From CAWHBO01 sp963827735 (GTDB lineage: Bacteria > Patescibacteriota > Patescibacteriia > Patescibacteriales > UBA12075), in contig CAWHBO010000002.1 of assembly GCA_963827735.1 (NCBI GenBank), forward strand, positions 110,227 through 174,226: a stretch of 64,000 nt of DNA, given 5' to 3'. Positions 44,777 to 53,695 of this stretch are shown in pieces (the first letter of the stretch is position 1; each line of letters begins with the position of its first letter). Both the position numbers and the translations under genes were made by a program. The notes under the pieces were generated by a model that searched no databases, had not been told where the DNA came from, and was given only the letters and a program-made list of their open reading frames with translations.

Positions 44777-45484
44777 TTATTTCTCCATCGCTTTAACTTT
44801 TAAATTCTTGGGCATTTTTTCAATCGCGTAGCGAAGCGCTGTGCGCGGCATCACTATCTTCTTCTTCATCACATATTCAAAGACTTCTGCTTGATGCTTT
44901 TGACTGGCAACTTTCAGCATCCAGCCGTAGCCTTTTTGCACCATATCGTCCGGATCCATAAGCAAAATATCGGCAATTTCAAAAATATCTGAAAGAAATT
45001 TCCCTTGCCGAGCCGGAACAATGAGAGAAACAGCCGATGCTCTTTTCAACCAGCGATTTTTTGATCGTGTCCATTTTTTTAAGTTTTCCAAAAACTCAGG
45101 ATACATCTCCAAGAACGCGCCCATGGTGTGATTGCAAAAAGTATCACAAGAGGCCCAATTGGAAATGTAATGATTGATCCATCTTTCAAAAACTTTAAAA
45201 TCCGCCGATTCAAATTTTTTGCAGATAAGATTTGAAAAATGGCAAGCGACAAACGACTCCTCAATGTAACCGGACTGCCATAATTCTTCACAGAGCGCGA
45301 ACACCGCTTTTTTGTCCATCGCCATGATTTCCCGGTCATGCGCTTTGGCAATCTTGATAACTACCGGCGTTTTGACGCCGTAAAATTTTACTTTTTCTTT
45401 AAAAAAATTCTGCCCCGAAACTGCCACGCGCGGGTCGCTATTTTTCCTCAGTGCTTGACGAATGGTTTTGATTATCACGGTCAT
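44777..45484 (-). CDS. AlkD-like DNA alkylation repair protein
   Basis: 235 aa of HEAT-like helices with the AlkD-family core: 'GVKTPVVIKIAKAHDREI', 'WQSGYIEESFVACHF', and 'NWASCDTFCNHTMGAFL', where the Asp-rich W-x-x-x-D motif forms the DNA-facing groove. AlkD-type glycosylases excise bulky cationic lesions such as N7-methylguanine without base flipping. No accessory domain. The gene sits between the Nudix gene (45 bp downstream) and the TspO gene (15 bp upstream) in the same direction. Confidence 0.87.
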   Translation of the reverse strand: MTVIIKTIRQALRKNSDPRVAVSGQNFFKEKVKFYGVKTPVVIKIAKAHDREIMAMDKKAVFALCEELWQSGYIEESFVACHFSNLICKKFESADFKVFERWINHYISNWASCDTFCNHTMGAFLEMYPEFLENLKKWTRSKNRWLKRASAVSLIVPARQGKFLSDIFEIADILLMDPDDMVQKGYGWMLKVASQKHQAEVFEYVMKKKIVMPRTALRYAIEKMPKNLKVKAMEK

Positions 45485-45499
45485 AATGATGCAATAATC

Positions 45500-45970
45500 T
45501 TAATTCAATTGCCAAATGGAAAAATTTAAAACACCGGCGAAGCTTACCCACAAAATATACGGAACCATCAGATAAGCCGCTCTTTTGTCTATTTTGTAAA
45601 ACATGATTATTAAAGATAAAATCATCAGCCACAAAAGGATGATTTCAAAAAACGCCCACATCGGACTTTGCAGTCCGAAAAATATGACTGACCACAAAGT
45701 GTTAAAAGCCAGATGAACAAAAAAGACGGCTAAAGCGATTTTTACCAAAGAATTTTCACTTCTTTTTTTCCAGATCAAAAATGAAGCGATACCCATCAAC
45801 GCAAACAACGATATCCAGACTGGCCCGAAAATCCAATTGGGCGGATTGAAACTCGGCTTGTTTACATCCGCATACCAGCCGATCACTGACGACGAGGTAA
45901 AAATTGATCCGATGACGCCCGCGGCCTGGCTTAACAAAATAAATAAAATCGGTTGAATGAACTTTATCAT
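45500..45970 (-). CDS. tspO: TspO/MBR family membrane protein
   Basis: 156 aa with five predicted transmembrane helices. The family pattern is clear: 'GWYADVNKPSFNPPNWIFGP' in the first loop, 'PVWISLFALMGIASFLIW', and 'FFVHLAFNTLWSVIFFGLQSP' with the conserved N-x-x-W. TspO proteins bind tetrapyrroles and regulate porphyrin or stress responses. A role in a cell that may lack heme synthesis is unclear. Full length. Confidence 0.9.
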   Translation of the reverse strand: MIKFIQPILFILLSQAAGVIGSIFTSSSVIGWYADVNKPSFNPPNWIFGPVWISLFALMGIASFLIWKKRSENSLVKIALAVFFVHLAFNTLWSVIFFGLQSPMWAFFEIILLWLMILSLIIMFYKIDKRAAYLMVPYILWVSFAGVLNFSIWQLN

Positions 45971-46041
45971 ATTTTTTCTTTTTATAAATATTTATTCTTA
46001 TATTCATTATACCAAAAACCTTGATAAATTTCGAATTTTTA

Positions 46042-46075
46042 CACCAAAAAATCACAACCAAAGTTGGCTGTGATT
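46042..46075 (-). terminator. Intrinsic terminator after the permease gene
   Basis: Stem ATCACA.CC/GG.TGTGAT (46051-46075, small loop, one mismatch), followed on the minus strand by TTTTTTGGTG. It lies 37 bp past the stop of the permease gene. Confidence 0.75.
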
Positions 46076-46111
46076 ATCGGCGATTTTATTGATTTATTGT
46101 GTAATTTATCC

Positions 46112-47095
46112 TTATAAAAATATAAAAACGTTAAAGAAAAAACCAATGATCATGATGCCAATCAAAGTGACCGCGACAAACGCAGACAAAAGTTTCCAAT
46201 TCATGGCCTTTTTAAGAATCAAAAGCCCCGGAATGGACAAAGTGACAGTCGCGGTCATGAAAGCGAGCGCTGTCCCGAGCGGCACGCCTTTGCCGGTCAG
46301 AGCCTCTACCACTGGGATAACGCTTACGGAATTAGCGTAGAGGGGCGCGCCCATGATCACGGCGAGTGGCACAGTCCACCAAGCTCCATTCGCCAAATAT
46401 GATTCTACAAAATCTCGCGGCACAAAACCGTGAATCAAGGCGCCCAAGCCGACGCCAATCAAAACATAAGGAAAAATACTTTTGGAAATGCCCAGCCCGT
46501 CTTTCCACCAGAATGCCAAGCGTTTTTTAAATGGCACTGAATCTCCGCCGTTTTCAGCCATTGCTTCTTTTTGAGTTTTAAATTTCAAGAACGCCGGATT
46601 AACATGCTTATCCATTTTTAGTTTTTGGATGATCATGCCGGCCAGCACGCTGATCGCAATTCCCAGAACGTTATAGGCCAAAGTCATCTTGAATCCGAAA
46701 ATTGACGAAAAAATAAACAAAGACGCTTCATTGACCAAAGGCGAAGCGATAAGAAACGCAAAAGTTACGCCCAAAGGAATACCGGCGCTGACAAACCCGA
46801 TGAACAAAGGAATTGAAGAACATGAGCAGAATGGCGTGATCACCCCAAGCATGGCAGCCAGCACATAATCAAAACCGTACCATTTGCGGCCGGCCAAAAT
46901 ATCGCGTATTTTTTCCACCGGAAAATAATAGCGGGTAATCGCCATGATGAAATTGATCAAAAGCAAAAGCAGTCCGATCTTGATTGAGTCATAAACAAAA
47001 AAATTGACCGCGTCGCCCCAGTATTTGTCAGTGATGCCCAGCCAATTATAAGTAACCAAATCAGCCAAGATTTGTATTGGTTTGAAGATGTCCAT
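46112..47095 (-). CDS. Permease of the UPF0718/ArsP-like family
   Basis: 327 aa, eight or so transmembrane helices. Family motifs: 'GVITPFCSCSSIPLFIGFVS' (a Cys/Ser metal- or thiol-binding centre), 'ASPLVNEASLFIFSSIFG', and in the second half 'GAPLYANSVSVIPVVEALTGK'. Members include methylarsenite exporters and uncharacterised COG0701 permeases. The 3-bp gap to the upstream small thioredoxin-like gene suggests the redox protein supplies or senses the transported thiol-reactive ion. Substrate not established. Confidence 0.87.
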   Translation of the reverse strand: MDIFKPIQILADLVTYNWLGITDKYWGDAVNFFVYDSIKIGLLLLLINFIMAITRYYFPVEKIRDILAGRKWYGFDYVLAAMLGVITPFCSCSSIPLFIGFVSAGIPLGVTFAFLIASPLVNEASLFIFSSIFGFKMTLAYNVLGIAISVLAGMIIQKLKMDKHVNPAFLKFKTQKEAMAENGGDSVPFKKRLAFWWKDGLGISKSIFPYVLIGVGLGALIHGFVPRDFVESYLANGAWWTVPLAVIMGAPLYANSVSVIPVVEALTGKGVPLGTALAFMTATVTLSIPGLLILKKAMNWKLLSAFVAVTLIGIMIIGFFFNVFIFL

Positions 47096-47098
47096 ATA

Positions 47099-47398
47099 TT
47101 AACATTTACCACCGCATGAACAACCGGCGCAGGATTGCCGGCTTACGGATGAATTTTTTTCCAAAACATTTTTTATATCGGCTTCGCCATAGCCTTTGCC
47201 GATCAAAACCGGTTTACCGTTTATGGCCAGCACGGGACTCTGCATCACCCCCATTTCAATCAACTTGGTGACGTCGGTGATATATTCAACCGGCGCGTTG
47301 ATTTTTAACTCTGCAACAACTCTTTTGGTTGCTTCAAACATTTGTTTGCAAGTCGGACAGCCAGAACCAAGCACTTGAATTTGCATTTTGTTATCCAT
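47099..47398 (-). CDS. Thioredoxin-like redox-active disulfide protein (TM0996/MTH895 type)
   Basis: 99 aa. A minimal thioredoxin fold with the active-site motif 'GSGCPTCKQM' (CxxC) at the N-terminus, then 'MGVMQSPVLAINGKPVLIG' including the cis-Pro before 'VLAINGK'. The C-terminus carries an additional Cys-rich tail 'SCAGCSCGGKC', atypical and likely metal-binding. It lies 3 bp before the UPF0718 permease; this pairing is common for the family. Confidence 0.9.
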   Translation of the reverse strand: MDNKMQIQVLGSGCPTCKQMFEATKRVVAELKINAPVEYITDVTKLIEMGVMQSPVLAINGKPVLIGKGYGEADIKNVLEKNSSVSRQSCAGCSCGGKC

Positions 47399-47407
47399 AT
47401 AGTTTTG

Positions 47408-49015
47408 TTAATTTAATGATTCAAACACTATTTTATATCGCGGAATCTGCAGCGCATCAAATCCGATGGCTACAACCTTGCCATTTTTCTGTAATATTGA
47501 ATTCAGATTCGCAATCATCGCCTCTTTTCCATAAACCGGAGCTTCTTCAAAATTAACAGCTTCCAATTCCTGCCTGACTTCTTCTCTGGATGTCCAGTTC
47601 CCCATTGTAAGCGAAGTCGTGTTGATCCATTTTTTCATTTTCGCGGTTAGCTCTATGATATCCGGAACAGATGCTTTGTCGGGATAAAAAATAGCGGAAG
47701 CACCAAGTAACAGATTATTATAATCCGCATCAGTTTTATAGACCCGCCAAGAATTAATACTTTCTTTTTTGGCAATCAGATCAAAATCTTTTTCTGCCAG
47801 CACTGAAACTTTTTGGACCCCCAGATCGGTGATTATTTTTTCCGGCTCTCCCCAAAGCTTTTTTTGTTTCTCGCCGGACACGGCTCCGATTTCCTTAAAG
47901 ATTGAAAAAAATCCACTGCCATCCAAGGTAGCATGCTCTCCGCGCGGATAATAGCTGAAAGCCCCTTCCTGGGGAATATAACATTCGGCAAAATTTATCG
48001 TTATTAAGTTTTTAATTATTTTTTCCGCCTCGGCTTTATCTTCTGCCGAAGCATATTGCCAAGTATAGCGGGTTAGCAGATAAAGTCCCTTTCCCATTTT
48101 GAGCTCCCACTCGTGCCATTCATCCAAATCATCGATTTCGGGCGCAGGTCCGGACATCTCTGCAAGCGCGGTTTTGAAAATTCGACTGCCATAACGCAAA
48201 GACAGAGACTCGTAAATATTTTGGCCGTCCTTGTCAACAAATGTTTTTATGATTGAAGCGGTATTGGTTAAATCTTTTTCCAGCAATTCATGATTCCGTC
48301 TTGATCTTGGCCCCCAAAATCCGGTTTCCGGATCCTGATTGTCATAAAACCATTTGAGCAAAGCCTGTTTCCATTCATCGGAAAACTCATAAAAACCATT
48401 TCTTTCCATCACTCCTTCACCATTGACATAGCTCAAGATGCTTCGGGCAAACACAAAGGATGTTTGCGGGAATTTCGTGGAAATCCAGCTAACATAAGCG
48501 ACATCATCTAAAAATGTTTTCAATTTTTCCGGCGTATTGATTTCGTCTAAATATTTCAAAGGATATTTCAAGCTAAGCGGCTGGCCGGTTTCTATCGCTA
48601 ACTCATTTAAATGATTGATCACGTTTTCCGTAACCTCATTATAAGTGGCATAAGGATAAATGTCGTCAATAAAAGCTCCGGTACGGGGATTTTGCAAATT
48701 TAAATAAAATTCTATCTCTTCCGTTTTATTTTTAAAATCAGGTAATTTTATCAATCCTTCTTTGATTTCAAATTGATTATGCAATTTGTTCAGATGCGAA
48801 AAAGCGCGATAATACGACCCTTTATCCAGCCAATATAGAACTCCCATCATCTTGAACTCAAAATCGCCCATATAATAACCCGCTTCCTGCAATTCCTTGT
48901 TCATACGAAAAAGGTCTTTGACTTGAGCTTTAACATTGATCGCCAAAAAAAATCCTGCGCCTGCAAGCAACATTAAACTTAGGAAAATTAAAATAATAAT
49001 TTTTTTATATTTCAT
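47408..49015 (-). CDS. Membrane-anchored alpha/alpha-toroid-like protein, unknown function
   Basis: 535 aa. One N-terminal membrane anchor ('KIIILIFLSLMLLAGAGFFL') is followed by a long helical ectodomain. Short blocks such as 'LNLQNPRTGAFIDDIYPYAT' and 'WFYDNQDPETGFWGPRSRRN' resemble QW-like repeats of squalene-cyclase/prenyltransferase-type alpha/alpha toroids, although no catalytic DxDD or similar motif is seen. A later 'FAECYIPQEGAFSYYPRGEH' may be another repeat. Function not inferred. It lies 9 bp before the small redox protein gene; whether they cooperate is unknown. Confidence 0.55.
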   Translation of the reverse strand: MKYKKIIILIFLSLMLLAGAGFFLAINVKAQVKDLFRMNKELQEAGYYMGDFEFKMMGVLYWLDKGSYYRAFSHLNKLHNQFEIKEGLIKLPDFKNKTEEIEFYLNLQNPRTGAFIDDIYPYATYNEVTENVINHLNELAIETGQPLSLKYPLKYLDEINTPEKLKTFLDDVAYVSWISTKFPQTSFVFARSILSYVNGEGVMERNGFYEFSDEWKQALLKWFYDNQDPETGFWGPRSRRNHELLEKDLTNTASIIKTFVDKDGQNIYESLSLRYGSRIFKTALAEMSGPAPEIDDLDEWHEWELKMGKGLYLLTRYTWQYASAEDKAEAEKIIKNLITINFAECYIPQEGAFSYYPRGEHATLDGSGFFSIFKEIGAVSGEKQKKLWGEPEKIITDLGVQKVSVLAEKDFDLIAKKESINSWRVYKTDADYNNLLLGASAIFYPDKASVPDIIELTAKMKKWINTTSLTMGNWTSREEVRQELEAVNFEEAPVYGKEAMIANLNSILQKNGKVVAIGFDALQIPRYKIVFESLN

Positions 49016-49056
49016 AATTGCGTTTTTAATTTTTTACTTGCCAACTATAAAAATAA

Positions 49057-49149
49057 TCAATTTATTTTGAAAATCATCTTTACCAGATACATGGCAAAAG
49101 CGCCGGCGGCAAAACTGGCTATTGCTAAAAAAATACTTTTTTTGTTCAT
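49057..49149 (-). CDS. Possible 30-aa single-pass membrane peptide
   Basis: A 30-codon ORF in the 206-bp gap between the ZIP and toroid genes. It reads 'MNKKSIFLAIASFAAGAFA' followed by 'MYLVKMIFKIN', one hydrophobic helix with a positive start and end. No good Shine-Dalgarno sequence (AGGTGG is ~20 nt upstream). It is kept because composition fits a membrane microprotein, but chance is possible. Confidence 0.3.
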   Translation of the reverse strand: MNKKSIFLAIASFAAGAFAMYLVKMIFKIN

Positions 49150-49221
49150 ACTTTTTTTGTTTCTAATTTCCACCTCACTTTAGTGAGCTTTATTATATTA
49201 ATATTTTTATTTATCATCAAG

Positions 49222-49959
49222 CTATTCCATAAATTTGGCTGCGTACATCAAAGCGACGCCCAAAATAAAGATGAAAAACGAATGGATTGATCTTTTTAAA
49301 TTCGGCTCTTTCCTGATTTCCGGCATCAAGTCTGAAGCGGCGATATAGATAAATCCGCCGGCGGCAAAAGGCAGTAGATATGGAAGCAAGCTATCCAGCG
49401 AAGATGACAGAAAATAGCCGACCAAACCCCCCAGCACCACTGTTAAAGCTACCAGGTAATTCGCCACCAAAGCTTTCACTCGATCAAACCCGGCATGGAC
49501 CAAAACTCCAAAATCCCCAATCTCTTGAGGAATCTCATGCAAGGCGATGGCAAAGGTCGCAGCCAGACCAAGCCTTAAATCAATGACGAAAGTGCTGGCA
49601 ATCACCAAGCCGTCAATAAAATTATGAATGGAGTCGCCAAAAAGGTTCATATAACCGAAAGTATGAACTCTGCAATCGGCCTTGTGGCAATGCCGCCAAT
49701 GCAGGATTTTCTCCAAAAAGAAAAAAAACATAAACGAACCAAGCACGATCAGGAACAATTTTTCAATTTCCATTTCCTTCGCGGCTTCCGGCAGCAGATG
49801 CAAAAAGGCGCCGCCGATAAAAGAACCGGCTGACAAAGAAACCAGAAAAAGCGTGATTTTAGCCAGCGCGTCTTTTTTTAAAAGCAAGAGCAGGACGGCC
49901 ACCCAAACGCACAGCGTGATCGCAAAAGTTGACAGAATAATAGCCAGCAAAGTGTTCAT
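49222..49959 (-). CDS. ZIP-family metal transporter
   Basis: 245 aa with seven or eight transmembrane helices. The binuclear metal site is intact: TM4 'HNFIDGLVIA' and TM5 'HEIPQEIGDFG'. The intracellular loop between TM3 and TM4 has a short His/Cys cluster ('HWRHCHKADCRVHTFG') as in zinc transporters. Predicted to import Zn(II) or other divalent cations. It lies 18 bp after the large surface protein gene, co-directional. Confidence 0.92.
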   Translation of the reverse strand: MNTLLAIILSTFAITLCVWVAVLLLLLKKDALAKITLFLVSLSAGSFIGGAFLHLLPEAAKEMEIEKLFLIVLGSFMFFFFLEKILHWRHCHKADCRVHTFGYMNLFGDSIHNFIDGLVIASTFVIDLRLGLAATFAIALHEIPQEIGDFGVLVHAGFDRVKALVANYLVALTVVLGGLVGYFLSSSLDSLLPYLLPFAAGGFIYIAASDLMPEIRKEPNLKRSIHSFFIFILGVALMYAAKFME

Positions 49960-49977
49960 AAGGTTTATATTATATTT

Positions 49978-52458
49978 TTAGTTTTTAGAGTTTTTTCTTT
50001 TTATGTAAAAAATTCCAGCTAAGATCAAAAACAAAACTCCCACCCCAATCATGATCAGTTTTATGGGGCTCTTTTTTTCTGGAACGTTCACGATATCTTC
50101 CGCTAGCGGTTGGTCGGAAATTCCCCAAAATGAATAATCTTCTTCTGGGATGCTTTCACGCGCCTCGCCTTCCAGTGCTTGCGCTTGAGCGGAAGCGGCC
50201 TCGGATTTATCTTTAAGCTGTTTGATAAAGGGATCAAATTCTTTCGCCTCAGCTGGAAATTCTTCTGCCAAGGCTTCGCCGATCAAAGCCAAGCTTTTGT
50301 AAAGCAGAGCGTCCCCTACCGAGTCCATGAATTGGCCGGAATCCGGCAGATCCTCCGCATTGACCGGCGCGATAATCTGTAAAAAGTTTTTATCAAGATT
50401 GGCTTTAGCCGCTTCACTCTTGCCGATTGATCGTTTCAATCCCCTGTCCATTTGGGTCATGATCTCGCCATGGGTTTTGTACCACTGGAACATATTCGCG
50501 GCGTCCACAAAACCGGAGCGCGCCACTTTATACATATTCTCAACTTGTCCGATCAAATCCGCGTATGCGGGAAAGACTATTGATACGCCCTTGCCGATCG
50601 TATCAAACCCCAGGTCAAACCAAGACTTGGTCATAAACCGCCAGTACTCGCCTTGCTCCGCTTTGATATATCTGTCCGCCATGTTGGCGTAATTGTCCCT
50701 GGCGATATCCAGATCAGCGGAATTTTCCAAAGTCGGAAAACCGTTTTGTTTTCCATTGACAACAAAAGCTTCCAGTTCTTTCATTTGACTGGAAGCCGCT
50801 TTGCTCACTTGATTATAAAAATATTCTTTTATGCCTTTTGGCAAATCAAATTTTTCAACACTGCCGGCCTTGAGATTATCCGCTATCAAAAATTTATCTT
50901 CCAAAAATTTCAACAAACCGCCTAAATAGATTTTTGAATCTGGGGCATAGTAGCTGATGCCGGTCTGCATCGCGGCCCCCAGCTTCAAAACCGCGGCTTT
51001 GCGTACCTGGCTGACTTGGGCGGTAATTTTTGCCAGCGCCTTGTCGCTCAGCTTCAGGCCGGAGGCATTGATTCTTTTGGTAATCTGTTCCGTAATGCCG
51101 GTAACTGAATCCAGAATGTCCACCATGTTCGCGACGGCATCATTGGTAACCACTGCCAGCGAGTCGGCTGACACCTTGCCGAATTCTTGTCCCTTTTTTA
51201 TAAAAAAGAGACCGTAGTTCAAGCGCTTTAAACCGGCGACCAAGCTTTTGCGTTCCGTGTTATCTTTGGCCATCGCTAAATTTTTAACAAAATCATTTAA
51301 GAAGGCATTGACGGCGATGTTTTCACCTAAAACACCTAAATCAAGCATCTTCTTTTTGGCTTGTGTCAGTTGCTGGGTGACTTCTTCGGTCACTATCAAA
51401 GAAAATTTTGCATTATCCGTTATGCCTTTGATAAAATCATTTGGAGTCGGAATTTTCGCCACGCCTTGGTCGTCAGTAGTAAATATTTTCTTTTCCGGCA
51501 ATTCAAGATTAGCGCCCGAGATTGAAACATAGCCTTCTTCCGCTTTATCCGCTATGACATTTACTGTAATCTCAGCAACCCCGCCCTTGAACGCAAATTT
51601 TTCATCCTTGGTTTCAAAACCATAGGCGGAAATTTTCACCGGAGTATAAATCACAAGCTGAACCGGCACGACTTTATCCTGTTCTTCTTTTACGCCTTCG
51701 GCATTCAAAGCGGTAAAACTTAAATTTATGCCGGCGCTATAATTCTTGCTTGGGTCGGAATTAAGCAGATCAGGCGTTGTATACGTGATGCGATAATGGT
51801 TGTCTCCCGTGTCTTCACTGTTCAACACGCCCAAAGAGCCGGATGTCAAAACAAATTTTACCGGAACAAAGGGCTGATTTTCTTCTTTCAATGCCCTGAC
51901 AGAAACATCGGCCACGCCGACATTGATGCCGTCAGCCAAAAAAGGCGGAAATTGGTCGTTCTGCCACTCAACTTTCACTTCCACGGGACCAACCTTTTCG
52001 CACAGTCCGCTTTCCTGCTTGACATAGTTCGGCTCGCAAGCGCACGCCTTGGTCTTGATATCAAAACGCAAATGCAGGTCTTCTTTGCCGCACATTTCTT
52101 CATGCGTGACGCAAGCATCATTGTACTTAAAATGCTCGCCGGAACACCGAGTGCAATTATCCCCGTTGATGATATCATTTTCACCGCTGCAACCGGAAAC
52201 GAATTGCGCTCTAAGCTGTCCGACATACGCGCTATATCCATTTTGGACAGTTTCGTTAGCGCCCGCCTCGGTTTGTCCGATTTGCTTGCAAAAACCTTTG
52301 TCGCCATGAAATCCGCATTTGCAAAAACGAAAGTCAATCATCGCTCCGCAATAGTCATCTTTGATATCGGGAGTGATGAATTTTTCCACGTCAATCGCGG
52401 CCAAAGCCGGTTGCGCGCATAAACTGATTGCTAAAATAAAAAATAGTATTTTTTTCAT
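49978..52458 (-). CDS. Large exported surface protein with Cys-rich and Ig-like domains
   Basis: 826 aa. Signal peptide ('LFFILAISLCAQPALAAID'), a Cys-rich N-terminal ~150 residues ('FCKCGFHGDKGFC', 'CTRCSGEHFKYNDAC'), then Ig-like/invasin-type beta domains (about 150-330, 'VGVADVSVRALKEENQPFVP', 'VYTPVKISAYGFETKD'). A long helical, coiled-coil middle (about 340-770) and a C-terminal membrane anchor followed by a basic tail ('FLILAGIFYIKRKNSKN') complete it. A large tethered surface molecule, perhaps an adhesin or stalk. No catalytic motifs. No recognised family. Confidence 0.7.
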   Translation of the reverse strand: MKKILFFILAISLCAQPALAAIDVEKFITPDIKDDYCGAMIDFRFCKCGFHGDKGFCKQIGQTEAGANETVQNGYSAYVGQLRAQFVSGCSGENDIINGDNCTRCSGEHFKYNDACVTHEEMCGKEDLHLRFDIKTKACACEPNYVKQESGLCEKVGPVEVKVEWQNDQFPPFLADGINVGVADVSVRALKEENQPFVPVKFVLTSGSLGVLNSEDTGDNHYRITYTTPDLLNSDPSKNYSAGINLSFTALNAEGVKEEQDKVVPVQLVIYTPVKISAYGFETKDEKFAFKGGVAEITVNVIADKAEEGYVSISGANLELPEKKIFTTDDQGVAKIPTPNDFIKGITDNAKFSLIVTEEVTQQLTQAKKKMLDLGVLGENIAVNAFLNDFVKNLAMAKDNTERKSLVAGLKRLNYGLFFIKKGQEFGKVSADSLAVVTNDAVANMVDILDSVTGITEQITKRINASGLKLSDKALAKITAQVSQVRKAAVLKLGAAMQTGISYYAPDSKIYLGGLLKFLEDKFLIADNLKAGSVEKFDLPKGIKEYFYNQVSKAASSQMKELEAFVVNGKQNGFPTLENSADLDIARDNYANMADRYIKAEQGEYWRFMTKSWFDLGFDTIGKGVSIVFPAYADLIGQVENMYKVARSGFVDAANMFQWYKTHGEIMTQMDRGLKRSIGKSEAAKANLDKNFLQIIAPVNAEDLPDSGQFMDSVGDALLYKSLALIGEALAEEFPAEAKEFDPFIKQLKDKSEAASAQAQALEGEARESIPEEDYSFWGISDQPLAEDIVNVPEKKSPIKLIMIGVGVLFLILAGIFYIKRKNSKN

Positions 52459-52523
52459 AATCTTTGATAAAATAATAATATATTTTGATTATATTTTTCC
52501 AGATGGCACAAAAAGCACATTTC

Positions 52524-53141
52524 TTATTTTTTTCTTAAAAGAAATTTTAACCATATTGTCTCGGAGCCCGGTTTTCTGTATTCATTTTCTTTTAACAATT
52601 CAAAATTATTTTTTATAAAAATTTTTTTGAGCTCTTCCGGCTGCCAATAATAAAATTTTCTCTCATAAGCATAACCATAATCATTTTCAACAACACTCTT
52701 TTCCCCTGTCCCCTTTTTTACCGCAACATGCAGAACGCCATTTCTCTTAAGCACTCTGATAATTTCTGCAAACACTTTTTGAATTTCATTTTTGGGAATA
52801 TGCAATAACGAGGCTTTTGAGAATACGCCGTCAAAAAAATTATTTTCAAAAGGTAAAGGTTCTGTCATGTTCCCTTGAACGAAATTATAATCAGGCAATT
52901 GCTTAGATGCGATTTTTATAAGTTCATCGGACAAATCTATTCCATAAAGCTTATGACCCGGAATCGCCAGTTTGGCAGAATCTGTTCCCGGACCGCAGCC
53001 CAAATCTAAAACAATTGCTTTTTCCGGCAATTCTTTTAAAAATAAATCAATAAAATCATCATCCCAAGTATCCTCGGCATGATTCTTTGTATAATCCCCT
53101 GAAATACGATTATAAGTTTTTCGAAGTTTTTCAAAATCCAT
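52524..53141 (-). CDS. Class I SAM-dependent methyltransferase
   Basis: About 205 aa from ATG 53141 ('MDFEKLRKTYNRISGDY'); the longer frame to 53204 would run into the phosphatase gene. Motif I is 'AIVLDLGCGPGTDSAKLA', motif II is around 'LYGIDLSDELI', and 'FFDGVFSKASLLHI' follows. Methyltransf_11/25 type, probably methylating a small molecule; substrate unknown. It is the third gene of an operon with the phosphatase (12 bp gap) and hydrolase. Confidence 0.85.
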   Translation of the reverse strand: MDFEKLRKTYNRISGDYTKNHAEDTWDDDFIDLFLKELPEKAIVLDLGCGPGTDSAKLAIPGHKLYGIDLSDELIKIASKQLPDYNFVQGNMTEPLPFENNFFDGVFSKASLLHIPKNEIQKVFAEIIRVLKRNGVLHVAVKKGTGEKSVVENDYGYAYERKFYYWQPEELKKIFIKNNFELLKENEYRKPGSETIWLKFLLRKK

Positions 53142-53152
53142 ATTTGATTTTC

Positions 53153-53695
53153 TTAATTGATAACATATTCCCAGCCCGCTTGCCAGGCCTTTCTTTTTCT
53201 CCAATCATCAGCGAAGGCCTGCTCCCAGGTTTTTCCAAGCGCGAGGACATCAAAGGCCAATTGCGGCGCTTTATGCGCAACAATTGCAACTGATTTATTG
53301 TTATGGTTAATTTTCAGATATTCAAGAAAGTCCCTGATCCTATTTTTCACATCTTCATAGCTTTCGCCGCCGGGAAATTTGTTCGTTATATTTTTTTCTT
53401 GCATGGGCTCAACGATTTCCGACGGTTTGGCATTGAATTTTCCATAGTTGCATTCTCTTAACCGCTCATCCGGTAATATTTTAACAGCGCCTTCAAAAGT
53501 TAACTTTGCGGAATGAACAGCTCGTTTTAAATCTGAACAAAACACCAGGTCAAAATGCTTGCTTTTGATCAATTCTTTTAATTCAACAGACTGTTTAACG
53601 CCAAGATCAGAAAGCTCAACATCGTGCCACCCCGAAGAGATGTCTCTCTCGTTATCCGTTGTTGTGCCATGCACAAAATATGTAATTTTTATCAT
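53153..53695 (-). CDS. Histidine phosphatase family protein (variant catalytic motif)
   Basis: 180 aa phosphoglycerate-mutase-like fold: N-terminal 'ITYFVHGTTTDNERDISSGW', 'LSDLGVKQSVELKEL', 'FCSDLKRAVHSAKLTF' (second Arg), acid 'LRECNYGKFNAKPS', and 'VAIVAHKAPQLAFDV' (second His). The usual R-H-G at the start is V-H-G here, so the phosphate-binding Arg is missing from the first motif. Overlaps the upstream hydrolase by 4 bp (ATGA). Confidence 0.83.
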   Translation of the reverse strand: MIKITYFVHGTTTDNERDISSGWHDVELSDLGVKQSVELKELIKSKHFDLVFCSDLKRAVHSAKLTFEGAVKILPDERLRECNYGKFNAKPSEIVEPMQEKNITNKFPGGESYEDVKNRIRDFLEYLKINHNNKSVAIVAHKAPQLAFDVLALGKTWEQAFADDWRKRKAWQAGWEYVIN

